Below are positions 1 to 9,159 of a DNA stretch of 64,000 nucleotides, in pieces. The notes beneath the pieces were generated by a model that searched no databases, was not told the DNA's origin, and saw only the letters and a program-made list of their open reading frames with translations. Origin of the DNA: Ktedonobacteraceae bacterium. Lineage in GTDB: Bacteria > Chloroflexota > Ktedonobacteria > Ktedonobacterales > Ktedonobacteraceae. The number at the start of each line of letters is the position of its first letter. Within the stretch, counting starts at the first letter, position 1. The stretch covers positions 361,350 to 425,349 of the forward strand of contig DASRBN010000037.1 of assembly GCA_035653615.1 (NCBI GenBank), written 5' to 3'. A program made the position numbers and the translations under genes.

Positions 1-1
1 A

Positions 2-1045
2 GAGCAACTGATTAAAGGCCTGCTGGCAAAAGGACGTACCGTCATTATCGTCGAGCATCGTGTCGAGGAGGCGCTGCGATTGCAGCCGAACAAAGTATTG
101 CTCATGCGCGATGGACGCCAGGTCTTCTTCGGCGATACAGAGGAATTTCTAAAGATTGCCGATCCTACACAGGTCAAACTGCCTGTCGAATCCATGCTGC
201 GCACTTTAAATGACCCGCGGGAAGCTTTCAACCTGCTTGTCAGACCAATTATCACTGCACACAGCCGCCAGAAAGAAGCCGGTGAGACCATCCTTGCTTT
301 CGAGAATGTGCATTTTCGCTACAACTCATTCTCCGAGGAAATCCTGCATGGCATCTCCTTTGAAATACATCGCGGCGAGACGATTGCGCTGCTGGGACCC
401 AATGGTTCGGGCAAGACGACACTGGTGAAGCAGGCGCTTGGCTTGCTGAGGCCCAACTCAGGCACGGTACGGCTCTATGGAGAGGATACGCGCGATTTGA
501 GTGTTGCGCAACTCGCCTCGCGCATCGGCTATGTTTTTCAGAGTCCCAGCGCCATGCTCTTTGCTCCCACAGTGCGCAAGGAATTGAGCTTCGGGCCTGA
601 GAACCTGCGCTTTCCGCGTGAGCGTATTGCGACGGTCGTGCAGGAGGCGGAAAAAGCCATGAATTTAGAGCAGTTCGATGCGCGTTCGCCGTTTTCCCTG
701 AGCTTCGGCCAGCAGAAAAGGACGGCCATTGCTTCCGTGCTTTCGATGCAGAGCAAAATCCTGCTGCTCGATGAGCCAACGGCGGGTCAGGATTACCGCT
801 CCTATATCTCTTTCATGGAATATTTGCGCAGCCTGCCGGAACTGGACGCGCTGCTCTTCATCACGCATGATCTCGACCTCGCGCTGCGTTTCACACAACG
901 TGTTTTGCTGCTAAAAGAAGGCAACCTGGTGGCAGATGGTCCGCCGTTGCAGGTGCTGGCTGATCCGGCGCTGCTGGATGCATGCAATCTGCGCCCGACC
1001 TCTCTGCTGCATTTCTTGCTTGCCGAACGGAATGCCGTCGCATAA
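2..1045 (+). CDS. ECF transporter ATPase, fused double NBD, 5' truncated by window edge
   Basis: This is the energising ATPase of an energy-coupling-factor (ECF) vitamin/micronutrient importer. The frame is open from the left edge, so the start lies outside the window. The first visible residues (TVIIVEHR, then MRDGRQVFFGD) are the switch-His region and tail of one nucleotide-binding domain. A complete second domain follows, with Walker A GPNGSGKT (bases 395-418), Q-loop YVFQSP, signature LSFGQQ instead of LSGGQ, Walker B ILLLDEPTAGQD and switch His in FITHDL. Two ATPase domains in one chain is a known EcfA/A' arrangement. The S component and EcfT downstream on the same strand support the call. 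The substrate is unknown. Confidence 0.88.
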   Translation, partial: EQLIKGLLAKGRTVIIVEHRVEEALRLQPNKVLLMRDGRQVFFGDTEEFLKIADPTQVKLPVESMLRTLNDPREAFNLLVRPIITAHSRQKEAGETILAFENVHFRYNSFSEEILHGISFEIHRGETIALLGPNGSGKTTLVKQALGLLRPNSGTVRLYGEDTRDLSVAQLASRIGYVFQSPSAMLFAPTVRKELSFGPENLRFPRERIATVVQEAEKAMNLEQFDARSPFSLSFGQQKRTAIASVLSMQSKILLLDEPTAGQDYRSYISFMEYLRSLPELDALLFITHDLDLALRFTQRVLLLKEGNLVADGPPLQVLADPALLDACNLRPTSLLHFLLAERNAVA

Positions 1046-1154
1046 ACGACGATAGCTACGAAAGGAGGTTTGCGCACTTCTCAGTTTTTAGTTCCTTTAT
1101 ATTCATCTTTTTCCCTGACGCCGGTTGTTTAGCTGTCAGAAAGGAGTTCCACAC

Positions 1155-1730
1155 ATGGCAGTCGCAGAAAAACGAGAGAGTCTCAATACAAAGATCTGGA
1201 GCGTCGGCGTGCGCCATATCGTGTTCATGGCGCTTGGCGCGGCGCTTTATGGTGGCTTGAGCTATCTCACCAATATCTTGCAGCTTCCCGCTACCAGTAA
1301 CGTTTCATTTCGTCCGGCTATTGTTATTCCTTTGTTCTTTGGAGCCGTCTTTGGTCCCTGGGTTGGCCTCTTCACCGGCGGTGTCGGCAACTTCCTTGGA
1401 GACTATATTTCAGGCTATGGGGTTTACTGGAACTGGGACCTTGGTAACGCCTTGATCGGCTTTATTGCCGGGCTTGCTATGTATCTGACGTGGGGACGCT
1501 ACAATACCTCGATGAAGATTATCATTGCGGAGATCTTCGCCGCTGTTGGCGTTGTGGTTGGCATCGGCTTTGCCGCCTATAGCGATATCTGGGTTTCAAA
1601 GTATACGGTTGCCGCATCGACCGGCAACTTCGTACCGGCAACCCTGTCCGACCTGGTCAATGGATTGATCCTGCTTCCCATCCTGCTCGTTGCGTACAAT
1701 GCAGCAATGAGACGCGCCGGGCGCGGGTAA
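1155..1730 (+). CDS. ECF transporter substrate-binding (S) component
   Basis: A 191-residue integral membrane protein with about five or six hydrophobic segments, the size of ECF S components that bind a vitamin-like substrate in the membrane. The start is ATG 1155, with AAGGAG at 1141-1146. The N-terminal segment KIWSVGVRHIVFMALG and the later IPLFFGAVFGPWVGLFTGG block recur in the C-terminal domains of the two kinases downstream. It lies between the fused ATPase and EcfT, completing a three-gene importer. Family membership rests on context, size and topology. The substrate (thiamine, riboflavin, biotin or other) cannot be read from sequence. Confidence 0.75.
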   Translation: MAVAEKRESLNTKIWSVGVRHIVFMALGAALYGGLSYLTNILQLPATSNVSFRPAIVIPLFFGAVFGPWVGLFTGGVGNFLGDYISGYGVYWNWDLGNALIGFIAGLAMYLTWGRYNTSMKIIIAEIFAAVGVVVGIGFAAYSDIWVSKYTVAASTGNFVPATLSDLVNGLILLPILLVAYNAAMRRAGRG

Positions 1731-1758
1731 GTCCCTTGTCAGTAATCTGGCAAAAATA

Positions 1759-1793
1759 AGGTGAGAAGCATGATTTATCTATGCTTCTCACCT
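1759..1793. terminator. 13-bp perfect hairpin between S component and ecfT
   Basis: Perfect inverted repeat (AGGTGAGAAGCAT at 1759-1771, complement at 1781-1793) with a 9-nt loop and no strong T-run. It could terminate or attenuate, or set the stoichiometry of the S component against EcfT. Confidence 0.5.
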
Positions 1794-1820
1794 GTCCCTG
1801 CTGGATGAAAGAGATCATCG

Positions 1821-2732
1821 ATGCTCATTAATTTTCCTTATATCCAACGTGATACACCCATTCATCGCCTGGACCCGCGAACCAAGTTCGTGTTATTGCT
1901 GGCCCTTGGTTTCGCGGTGGCGCAGACTTCTAATTTCTGGGTCATTTTGGCGGGATTTATTGGCGCGGCTTTCTACTATAGGCAGGCTCACCTGAAGTGG
2001 TCAGAGACAAAACGGGCCTGGTATCTTATTATTGCCCTCAATGTGATGATCATTTTCGTGAACTATTTTCTTTCAGGGGGCAATGTCGTTCAGGGAGTAG
2101 ACCTTACGCACCCGCATATTCTCTTTACCCTGCCATTTCTGGCGCTAAAAGGGCATTTCCCCTTTATTGGGCTGGGACCATTAGTCTTCAGTGTCGAAAG
2201 CGTTACATTTATGATTACGCAAGGGTTGCGAAATTTCAGCATCGCGCTGCTAGCCGTACCCATACCGTATACCACCAATCCTGGACATATCGGCGTGGCT
2301 TTCAAGGGATTGGGCCTGCCGGATAGATTTGCCTATGCCATCGACCTCTCATTCCGTTTTTTACCGACAGTAGCGCGCGACTTCGGCACGACGCTCGATG
2401 CGCAGCGTGCCCGTGGCTTTGAAATTGACAAGCTGCAAGGGGGAATTTTCAGCAAGATTGCGCGTCTGGCGCCTATGGTTGTGCCTGTTGTCATTGGCTC
2501 CGTGGTGGGGGCGGAAGATATCATCAGCGCAATGGAACTGCGCTGCTTTGGTGTTGGCAAGCGTAGCTGGCTCGTAAAGTTGCATGCAAAGCCGGTTGAT
2601 CGCATACTCATCACCTTCGCGATTGTCGCCTTCCTTGTCATTACTGCTCTTAACATCCTTGGCAGTTTCTATACCTATGGATTTTTGCACGTTTTACATA
2701 CCCAGGGAATCCCGCACTTTCTGGCACCATAA
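1821..2732 (+). CDS. ecfT: ECF transporter transmembrane component EcfT
   Basis: A 303-residue CbiQ/EcfT-family membrane protein that couples the ATPases to the S component. It begins RDTPIHRLDPRTKFVLLL, typical of EcfT. The two cytoplasmic coupling motifs are visible: AQRARGFEID is canonical, and the second reads AMELRCFGVG where AxEARG(F/Y) is usual, so Arg-Cys replaces Arg-Gly. About five or six transmembrane segments flank them. It is the third gene of the importer cluster on the plus strand. Confidence 0.88.
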   Translation: MLINFPYIQRDTPIHRLDPRTKFVLLLALGFAVAQTSNFWVILAGFIGAAFYYRQAHLKWSETKRAWYLIIALNVMIIFVNYFLSGGNVVQGVDLTHPHILFTLPFLALKGHFPFIGLGPLVFSVESVTFMITQGLRNFSIALLAVPIPYTTNPGHIGVAFKGLGLPDRFAYAIDLSFRFLPTVARDFGTTLDAQRARGFEIDKLQGGIFSKIARLAPMVVPVVIGSVVGAEDIISAMELRCFGVGKRSWLVKLHAKPVDRILITFAIVAFLVITALNILGSFYTYGFLHVLHTQGIPHFLAP

Positions 2733-2851
2733 TATGTTCCTCTAGCGTGTTAGATAAAGGGCATACAAAAGGTTCTAAAAGGTATGCTCCCACACGTGAT
2801 TTATCGAGCAGGCTAGAGGAATAGCGCGTGATGCCTGGAAAGGGTATGGAG

Positions 2852-4450
2852 ATGCCTGAGCGGGTGGGACAACAACTCGGCAATTATCAGCTGGTCAAAC
2901 TGCTTGGACATGGCGGCTTTGCCGATGTATATCTTGGCGAGCATGTCTATCTCAAAACGCAGGCAGCTATTAAAGTTCTCAAAATGGAGGTGGACAATGA
3001 GCAGCGCAATAATTTCCTCAATGAGGCACGAACCATCGCGCATTTAATTCACCCCCATATCATTCGCGTGCTGGATTTCGGCGTAGAGGGTTACACGCCT
3101 TTCCTGGTGATGGATTACGCGCCCAACGGCACCTTGCGGGAACGCCATCCCAGCGGCACGCGCCTGCCACTTGCCACCATTCTTATCTACGTGAAGCAGG
3201 TTGCCTCGGCTTTGCAATACGCGCACGATCAACATTTCGTACACCGGGATGTCAAACCGGGCAATATGCTGATAGGAGCGCATGATGAAATCCTGTTGAG
3301 CGATTTTGGCATTGCGCTCGTTGCTCAAAACTCTTCTTCACAAGATACCCAGGATACCGTCGGCACCGCCGCATATATGGCTCCTGAGCAAATAGAAGGC
3401 AAGCCCCGCCCGGCCAGCGACCAGTATGCATTAGGTATAACTGTCTACGAATGGCTATGCGGAGAACGTCCATTTAACGGGTCGCTCACCGAAGTCGTCA
3501 CGCAGCAGCTATCGACCCCGCCGCCGTCGTTACGAGCCAAAGTCCCTGAGATTTCACCTGACCTTGAAGAAGCCGTGATGATGGCGCTGGCAAAGAATCC
3601 GCACGACCGCTTTGCCACGGTAGAGGCTTTCGCCAATGCCCTTGAGCAATCCACCCAGGCAAGAAAATATCCTGAAAGGGTATTGCGGCCGGTTTCGCCG
3701 CCCCAACCTCAAGCTTATTCAACGCAGCCTGCCATGTTCTTACCATCCCCAGGCCCAACAAGAACATCTCCCGCTCCTCAGCAATGGCAATCCAGTATGG
3801 CTTCTCAGCAACAGGCGAATAATCATGTTGTGAGGAAGAGTAAACCTGCAAGCGAGTTGCCTCATAGCAAGCTCGTTCCTTCAGGAGATTTGCAGGGAAC
3901 GACAAGGAAGAGCAGTGTTTCGCGTCAAATAGCCGGTATGGTCATCGGTCTTGTGCTTTACGGGTGCGCGTATACATTCATTGGGACGCTGGCGGGCCAT
4001 AACAACGAACTGGCGGGGTATGCCCTGTTCAGTTTGACGGTGGTTATTCCGATTTTCTTTGGCGTGGTATTTGGTCCCCTGGTTGGTCTTGTCAGCGGCG
4101 GCGGCGGTTACTTGATGGGACATTACCTGAGTGGTAATCCTGCTTACTGGAATAATGGCCTTGGAATCGCGCTGACAGGCCTCATCGCCGGTCTGGCCAT
4201 GCTCAGGACGGGTGGGTATTATGGGAAATTTCGAGCTATTGCGACCGCCATATTGTTCAGCATTTTCGGCATCATTGTTGGCGAGGGAATCGTTGATTGC
4301 GGTAGTATCTGGGTCTCGAATGCCAATATGAAAAGCGCCGCCATAAACTTTGTCATCTTCACCCTGCTTGAACTGGTCTGTAGTCTCATCCTTTTACCGA
4401 TCCTGCTGGCGATTTACAATCTGCTGACGAGAGGGAGCAGGCGAGCTTAA
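2852..4450 (+). CDS. Ser/Thr protein kinase fused to an ECF S-component-like membrane domain (first copy)
   Basis: The N-terminal 270 residues are a Hanks-type kinase: Gly loop GHGGFADVYLGEH, ATP-binding Lys in AAIKVLK, catalytic HRDVKPGNM, LSDFGIA and MAPEQ. A Pro/Ser/Gln-rich linker (about residues 275-355) leads to a five- to six-helix membrane domain (about 360-530). That domain contains IPIFFGVVFGPLVGLVSGGGG and IALTGLIAGLAM, closely matching the S component two genes upstream. The start is taken as ATG 2852, which has GGAAAGGG 8 nt upstream and matches the N-terminal length of the other two kinases; ATG 2831 is possible. Inference: the membrane domain senses or binds the transporter substrate. 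Confidence 0.85.
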   Translation: MPERVGQQLGNYQLVKLLGHGGFADVYLGEHVYLKTQAAIKVLKMEVDNEQRNNFLNEARTIAHLIHPHIIRVLDFGVEGYTPFLVMDYAPNGTLRERHPSGTRLPLATILIYVKQVASALQYAHDQHFVHRDVKPGNMLIGAHDEILLSDFGIALVAQNSSSQDTQDTVGTAAYMAPEQIEGKPRPASDQYALGITVYEWLCGERPFNGSLTEVVTQQLSTPPPSLRAKVPEISPDLEEAVMMALAKNPHDRFATVEAFANALEQSTQARKYPERVLRPVSPPQPQAYSTQPAMFLPSPGPTRTSPAPQQWQSSMASQQQANNHVVRKSKPASELPHSKLVPSGDLQGTTRKSSVSRQIAGMVIGLVLYGCAYTFIGTLAGHNNELAGYALFSLTVVIPIFFGVVFGPLVGLVSGGGGYLMGHYLSGNPAYWNNGLGIALTGLIAGLAMLRTGGYYGKFRAIATAILFSIFGIIVGEGIVDCGSIWVSNANMKSAAINFVIFTLLELVCSLILLPILLAIYNLLTRGSRRA

Positions 4451-4509
4451 TGCCCTTGTCTTACTTTTTGTTGCTTTCACTTTCCTTGATGATTATCCAT
4501 AATGCGAGG

Positions 4510-4601
4510 GGGGGATTCTTCGCTGCGCTCAGAATGACATGCCCCAGACACATCCAGGTGTGTCCGGGGCATGTCATTCTGAGCGCAGCAAAGAATCCCC
4601 C
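4510..4601. repeat. Large imperfect inverted repeat, CATTCTGAGCG family
   Basis: A 43-bp stem (4510-4552 with 4559-4601) with two mismatches and a 6-nt loop. Each arm carries GATTCTTCGCTGCGCTCAG or its complement, the core of a repeat seen at least eight more times in this window. It lies downstream of the first kinase and could act as a terminator. Confidence 0.85.
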
Positions 4602-4611
4602 GGTCAGCGCC

Positions 4612-4742
4612 TGATGATAGCCTTAATCAGTCAGCGATGTCATTCTATACCCTCACCCCTCATTTCTGAGAGGTGGTTCTGTCTAATGATAGCCTTAGCC
4701 AGTCAGCGATGTCATTCTGAGTGCAACGAAGAATCCCCCGGC
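4612..4742. repeat. Direct duplication ending in CATTCTGAGTG repeat copies
   Basis: A segment reading about TGATAGCCTTAxxCAGTCAG followed by CGATGTCATTCT occurs twice (4612-4646 and 4684-4718). The second copy runs on into a full single-arm repeat GTCATTCTGAGTGCAACG to GAATCCCCC (to 4742). The first copy is truncated after CATTCT. This looks like a local duplication of repeat material. Confidence 0.7.
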
Positions 4743-4772
4743 CAACATCTGAAGGATCAGCGGTTTATCCCC

Positions 4773-4801
4773 TTGACATATCCTCTACAAGCCTCTACAA
4801 T
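4773..4801 (+). promoter_or_regulatory. Sigma-70-type promoter for second kinase
   Basis: TTGACA at 4773-4778, a 17-bp spacer and TACAAT at 4796-4801, about 55 bp upstream of the second kinase. The kinase therefore probably has its own transcript. Confidence 0.75.
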
Positions 4802-4857
4802 AAATCCATTAAAACAAAGTACCATGTTCGAATACATCTTTTCCCGAAAGAGGTGCA

Positions 4858-6579
4858 ATGATGGCGGACCGGACAAACCAGCGGCTTGGCAACTACCACA
4901 TCGTTCGCCTCATCGGGCGCGGTGGATTCGCCGAAGTCTATCTCGCCGAGCATATCTACCTCAAAACGCAGGTCGCCATCAAGCTACTACAGACGCGGGT
5001 ATCGAGCGAAGACGATATGAAAGGCTTCCTTCAAGAGGCCCAGACCATTGCTCGCCTGATTCATCCCAATATCGTGCGCGTCACCGACTTCGGTGTGGAT
5101 GGTGAAACACCCTATCTCGTTATGGACTATGCGTCCAATGGCACGTTACGCCAGCGCCACCCAAAAGGCTCGGTTCTGCCGCTGCCCACGATTGTAACCT
5201 ATGTGAAACAGGTAGCAGTAGCCCTGCAATACGCGCATGACGAAAAGCTGATCCATCGCGATATAAAACCAGAAAACATGCTGCTTGGGCGAAAAAACGA
5301 AATTTTGTTGAGTGATTTTGGTGTGGCCCTGGTCGCTCAAAGTTCGCGTTACCAGAATACGCAGGATGTAGTGGGAACAGTCGCCTACATGTCTCCAGAA
5401 CAGATTCAGGGGAAACCGCGACCGGCGAGCGATCAGTATTCCCTGGGCGTTGTCGTCTACGAATGGCTGAGTGGAGACCGTCCCTTTCATGGCTCATTTA
5501 CCGAGTTATGCACGCAGCATATGTTTGCCGCGCCCCCACCGTTGCGGGAGAAGGTTCCGGCAATTCATCCACTCGTTGAGCAGGTCGTATCTATGGCACT
5601 CGCAAAAGACTACAAGCAGCGCTTTGGGAGCGTGCAGGCGTTTGCCAATGCGCTGGAGCAGGCGAGCAAAATAGAGCAATCAAGCGAAACATATGTGAAA
5701 GCTCCAACTCCGCCACCCCCTCCTAAGCCAGTATCATCTGTTCCACCAACCTTAGCCGCATCTCCCTCAGCGTCGCTACAATCCTCTATTCCCCCGCAGC
5801 AATCCACCCCTATTCCACCACCTCCACCACCGGTATCGGGTTATTCCTACCCATCTTATCCTTCTTATTCACCTCAGCAATATGCATCCTATCCGCAGCA
5901 GGATGCGCAGAGGCCAACCCGGCAGTCACCTGCTCAGAAGGTGAAAATATGGAGCATTGGCTTGCGACAGGTTATTGCAATGCTCATAGGAACAGCGCTC
6001 TTTACTGTCGCCGGCTATGCTATCGACACCCTTTATGTCCATACTGGCTCAAGTTCGTCATCCACACTGTTCAATCCTATTTTCCCATCATTATCGGGAA
6101 GCTTTTTGGGCTACTTAACCCTGGGTGGTCTCCTGAATGGACTGATTTTCGTCATTCCCCTGTTCTTTGCTGTAGAGTTTGGCCCGTGGGTTGGAATCAT
6201 TGTAGCAGCAGGTGGGAGCTGGCTTGCCGATACTATCTCTACCTACCGCGACTACTTTGGCCTGCAGTGGTACTGGTACGTGGCGATTGCTGTTCTGGGT
6301 TTCGTCGCGGGGCTCTCTCTGGCCATCACTCGGGGCCGCTACAACAAACTCAGTAGTTTTTTTATTGCCCTGTTTATGAGCGCAGTCGCCATATTTCTTT
6401 ATTTCCTTATAGGTATTTTCGGCGACAGTAGAATCTATTCATACCTCCAAAGCAGCTTTGGACCCGAATTAGTCGGCCTCACTCTGAATACTATAGTAAG
6501 CCTGATACCACTGCTTATCCTGCTCCTGATTTACAACGCGGTAACCGGGAAGATGAGGCAAGTTGCCCAAAAGGAATAA
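4858..6579 (+). CDS. Ser/Thr protein kinase fused to an ECF S-component-like membrane domain (second copy)
   Basis: A paralogue of the kinase upstream. The kinase domain (about residues 10-270) has GRGGFAEVYLAEH, VAIKLLQ, HRDIKPENM and LSDFGVALV. A long Pro/Ser/Tyr-rich linker with PPPPP tracts (about 280-355) precedes a membrane domain (about 362-565). That domain begins KIWSIGLRQVIAMLIG, almost the same as KIWSVGVRHIVFMALG of the S component at 1155-1730, and continues IPLFFAVEFGPWVG. ATG 4861 is equally plausible because AAAGAGG sits only 3 nt from ATG 4858. It probably sits in the membrane with the kinase in the cytoplasm; the ligand is unknown. Confidence 0.85.
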   Translation: MMADRTNQRLGNYHIVRLIGRGGFAEVYLAEHIYLKTQVAIKLLQTRVSSEDDMKGFLQEAQTIARLIHPNIVRVTDFGVDGETPYLVMDYASNGTLRQRHPKGSVLPLPTIVTYVKQVAVALQYAHDEKLIHRDIKPENMLLGRKNEILLSDFGVALVAQSSRYQNTQDVVGTVAYMSPEQIQGKPRPASDQYSLGVVVYEWLSGDRPFHGSFTELCTQHMFAAPPPLREKVPAIHPLVEQVVSMALAKDYKQRFGSVQAFANALEQASKIEQSSETYVKAPTPPPPPKPVSSVPPTLAASPSASLQSSIPPQQSTPIPPPPPPVSGYSYPSYPSYSPQQYASYPQQDAQRPTRQSPAQKVKIWSIGLRQVIAMLIGTALFTVAGYAIDTLYVHTGSSSSSTLFNPIFPSLSGSFLGYLTLGGLLNGLIFVIPLFFAVEFGPWVGIIVAAGGSWLADTISTYRDYFGLQWYWYVAIAVLGFVAGLSLAITRGRYNKLSSFFIALFMSAVAIFLYFLIGIFGDSRIYSYLQSSFGPELVGLTLNTIVSLIPLLILLLIYNAVTGKMRQVAQKE

Positions 6580-6646
6580 TCCTTTGCCCGTTCCTGTTAC
6601 TATAAGCAGAGCGGATATATGGGGAGAGAAAAGAGGTCATCCTACT

Positions 6647-7597
6647 ATGGCAAAAATATATGACGTTATCATTATTGGTTCTGGGCCGGCTGGCTATACC
6701 GCGGGGATTTATGCCGCGCGCGCTAACCTGTCGGTGTTGATGTTTCAGGGCTACCAGGTAGGCGGGCAGTTGATGCTGACCAGCGAGGTAGAGAATTATC
6801 CGGGCTTTGAAGAGGGCATTCTGGGACCGCCGATGATGGAAAAATTCGAGATGCAGGCCAGGCGCTTCGGTACCGAGATGATCCCCGAAGATGTGAGCGC
6901 GGTCGACTTCAGTAAGCGGCCATTTAAAGTTACTGCCGATTCGGGCGATTATGCAGCTCGCGCCATCATTATTGCCACTGGAGCGAGCGCGAAATGGTTG
7001 GGCCTGCCAAGCGAGACTCGCTTGCAGGGACGCGGCGTCAGCGCCTGCGCGACCTGTGATGGATTTTTCTTCCGCAACAAGGATGTAGTAGTCGTCGGCG
7101 GCGGCGATACGGCGCTGGAAGAGGCGACGTTCCTGACGCGCTATGCCAGCCATGTCACGGTCATACATCGACGCGATAGCCTGCGCGCCAGCAAGATTAT
7201 GCAGGACCGCGCCTTCAAGAATCCAAAGATCAGCTTTATCTGGGATACGGAAGTGGTTGAGGTCCTGGGCGATGATGCCGTGAACGGGGTACGACTGCGC
7301 AATGTGAAAAATGGCGAGGAAAATGTCCTGCCAGCGCAGGGGCTGTTCCTGGCGATTGGACACGAGCCGAATACCGGCCTGTTCAAGGGCTTCATCGACA
7401 TGGATGAAAAGGGCTATATTGTTCCCGCTGAGTATACAATGACGAATATTCCCGGTGTCTTTGCCGCCGGTGATGTCACCGACCACCGCTATCGCCAGGC
7501 AGTTACCGCCGCGGGTGATGGTTGTCGCGCCGCCATCGATCTGGAACGCTGGCTCGAAAGCCAGGGCGAGGATGTCGGCGTAGAAAACTGGAACTAA
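6647..7597 (+). CDS. trxB: Thioredoxin reductase
   Basis: A 316-residue FAD/NADPH flavoenzyme that reduces thioredoxin. Visible features are the N-terminal FAD dinucleotide fold VIIIGSGPAGYTAGIYAAR, the redox pair in ACATCDG (Cys134, Cys137), the NADPH fold VVVGGGDTALEEA and the C-terminal FAD motif GVFAAGDVTDHRYRQAVTAAGDG. Length matches the low-molecular-weight TrxB family. ATG 6647 is chosen because the FAD motif starts a few residues in and AAGAGG lies about 10 nt upstream. No thioredoxin gene is adjacent. Confidence 0.95.
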   Translation: MAKIYDVIIIGSGPAGYTAGIYAARANLSVLMFQGYQVGGQLMLTSEVENYPGFEEGILGPPMMEKFEMQARRFGTEMIPEDVSAVDFSKRPFKVTADSGDYAARAIIIATGASAKWLGLPSETRLQGRGVSACATCDGFFFRNKDVVVVGGGDTALEEATFLTRYASHVTVIHRRDSLRASKIMQDRAFKNPKISFIWDTEVVEVLGDDAVNGVRLRNVKNGEENVLPAQGLFLAIGHEPNTGLFKGFIDMDEKGYIVPAEYTMTNIPGVFAAGDVTDHRYRQAVTAAGDGCRAAIDLERWLESQGEDVGVENWN

Positions 7598-7604
7598 ATT
7601 TTAA

Positions 7605-7683
7605 TTTGAGAAGCGGAACCGAAAATGCCAGGGAAACAACCACAAGCGTTGTTTCCCTGGCATTTTCGGTTCCGCTTCTCAAA
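7605..7683. terminator. 36-bp perfect inverted repeat after trxB
   Basis: Arms 7605-7640 and 7648-7683 are perfectly complementary over 36 bp, with a 7-nt loop CACAAGC. It starts 8 bp after the trxB stop and ends just before the next promoter. It probably terminates transcription, although the stem is far longer than a normal intrinsic terminator. Confidence 0.75.
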
Positions 7684-7690
7684 CCGGTAC

Positions 7691-7719
7691 TTGTCATAGG
7701 AATCGTATACCAGTATAAT
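7691..7719 (+). promoter_or_regulatory. Sigma-70-type promoter for MFS permease
   Basis: TTGTCA (7691-7696), a 17-bp spacer and TATAAT (7714-7719), followed by a 70-nt leader to ATG 7789. Confidence 0.78.
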
Positions 7720-7788
7720 TTACCTCAAGCCTGATTTATAGGCGATAAAATGTAAGCTCCCGGTTTTTATGAGAGGGGGTCGATACAC

Positions 7789-9159
7789 ATGGATGTTACC
7801 GAGAATCCAGGCGGGGTTGCGATTAGCCCTCCCGGAACCGCAACGCAGCGGCGCGTTTCCCTCTTCGACCAGATCAACATCAATGTCTTCTGGATTGCCA
7901 ACAATTTTCACTGGCAGGCATTGCTCGCCATCGTCATTCCCAGTATGGTGGTCTACTTCCTGGGCAATGCCAACAAGGACATCAACCTGGCGCTGGTCGT
8001 CGTGTGGGGCACGCTTGTTGCTTTCGTCGTCAACCCGCTGGTCGGAGCCATCTCCGACTATGCCACCTTCCGCATCGGGCGCCGCCGTCCCTTTTTAATT
8101 ATCGGTACTATTCTCAACGTCATCGTACTGGTATTGTTCGCGTTCTCCCCATTCTGGTTTTCGTCTACGGGGCTTCTTGTTACCTTTATTCTCCTGTTCT
8201 TATTGTTACAGTTTAGCAACAACTTCGCCAATGCTCCCTGGGGAGCGATCATCGCCGACAAAGTCCCGCAGAATCAACGCGGCGTAACAGCCGGACTCTT
8301 TGGCCTCTTCACTCTGCTTGGCACGATTCTGGGCTCGGTAGTGGCCGGTATTATCGTCAACAAGAACAATCCCCTCCCTGTGTATCGCAACGGAATCGTA
8401 GAAATCTTCTTGCTCATCGCGGTTGTGCAAATCGTTTTTGTTGCCTATACAGCGCTCACCGTCAAAGAGACGCCATTGCCTTTAAGGGAGGGCAGAACGT
8501 TTCAACTGAGCACTGCCCTTAAGAGGTTTTTCTTCAAACCTTCGCGCTATCCAGACCTCTCGTGGGTGTTGCTCGCGCGCCTGCTGGTGATGATGGGAAT
8601 CTGGGGTGTCTTCTACTTTCTCCAGTATTATTTCGATGACGTGCTGGGAGGGCCTGGGGTGAAGACTATCATCTTCGGCTCGCAATTCTCCGGCGAGCAA
8701 TTCTCCGGCACGTTGTTCCTGCCCATCCTGCTCGTAGCTGCGCTGCCCACCTCGATTATCGCAGGTTGGATCTCCGATCGTATAGGACGCAAAGGGCTGG
8801 TCTACCTTTCGGGCACGATGATGACGGTTGTCTGCCTCATCTTTATCCTCTTTCAAAGTCAATATGGAGCATTAATCGCCGGTATCTTCTTCGGTATTGG
8901 CTATGGGGCGTATACCAGTGTAGACTGGGCGCTGGCGGCCGACGCCTTACCACCAACCGATGAGGCGGGTAAATTCCTGGGCATCTGGTCGGCGATGGGC
9001 ATTCTACCACAGGTTATCGGCATTACTATCGGCGCGCTCATCCTGCAAGCCTTGCGCAGTCTGCCCAATCACTTCGGCTACACCTCGCTTTTCCTGGTGA
9101 CGATTGTGTACTTTGCGCTGGGAACGCTGGTGATTTACCAGGTGAAAGGCGTGAAGTAG
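7789..9159 (+). CDS. MFS transporter (SLC45/GPH-like)
   Basis: A 456-residue permease with about 12 hydrophobic segments. The signature loop between helices 2 and 3 reads SDYATFRIGRRRPF, and a second one reads ISDRIGRKG between the halves, as in Major Facilitator proteins. The opening motif FWIANNFHW followed by PLVGAISD resembles the sugar-cation symporter-like branch. ATG 7789 is preceded by GAGAGGGGG. It is monocistronic, with its own promoter and a terminator shared with the convergent peptidase gene. The substrate is not predictable. Confidence 0.8.
   Translation: MDVTENPGGVAISPPGTATQRRVSLFDQININVFWIANNFHWQALLAIVIPSMVVYFLGNANKDINLALVVVWGTLVAFVVNPLVGAISDYATFRIGRRRPFLIIGTILNVIVLVLFAFSPFWFSSTGLLVTFILLFLLLQFSNNFANAPWGAIIADKVPQNQRGVTAGLFGLFTLLGTILGSVVAGIIVNKNNPLPVYRNGIVEIFLLIAVVQIVFVAYTALTVKETPLPLREGRTFQLSTALKRFFFKPSRYPDLSWVLLARLLVMMGIWGVFYFLQYYFDDVLGGPGVKTIIFGSQFSGEQFSGTLFLPILLVAALPTSIIAGWISDRIGRKGLVYLSGTMMTVVCLIFILFQSQYGALIAGIFFGIGYGAYTSVDWALAADALPPTDEAGKFLGIWSAMGILPQVIGITIGALILQALRSLPNHFGYTSLFLVTIVYFALGTLVIYQVKGVK

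Noticed and set aside
1061..1141. Leader peptide after AAAGGAGG at 1061-1068
   Set aside because: A TTG 2 nt away would give only about 20 codons, and the spacing is too short. Probably chance or a remnant.
7605..7683. Long palindromes as ends of insertion sequences
   Set aside because: There is no transposase, no target duplication and no sequence sharing between the palindromes, and they sit at gene 3' ends.
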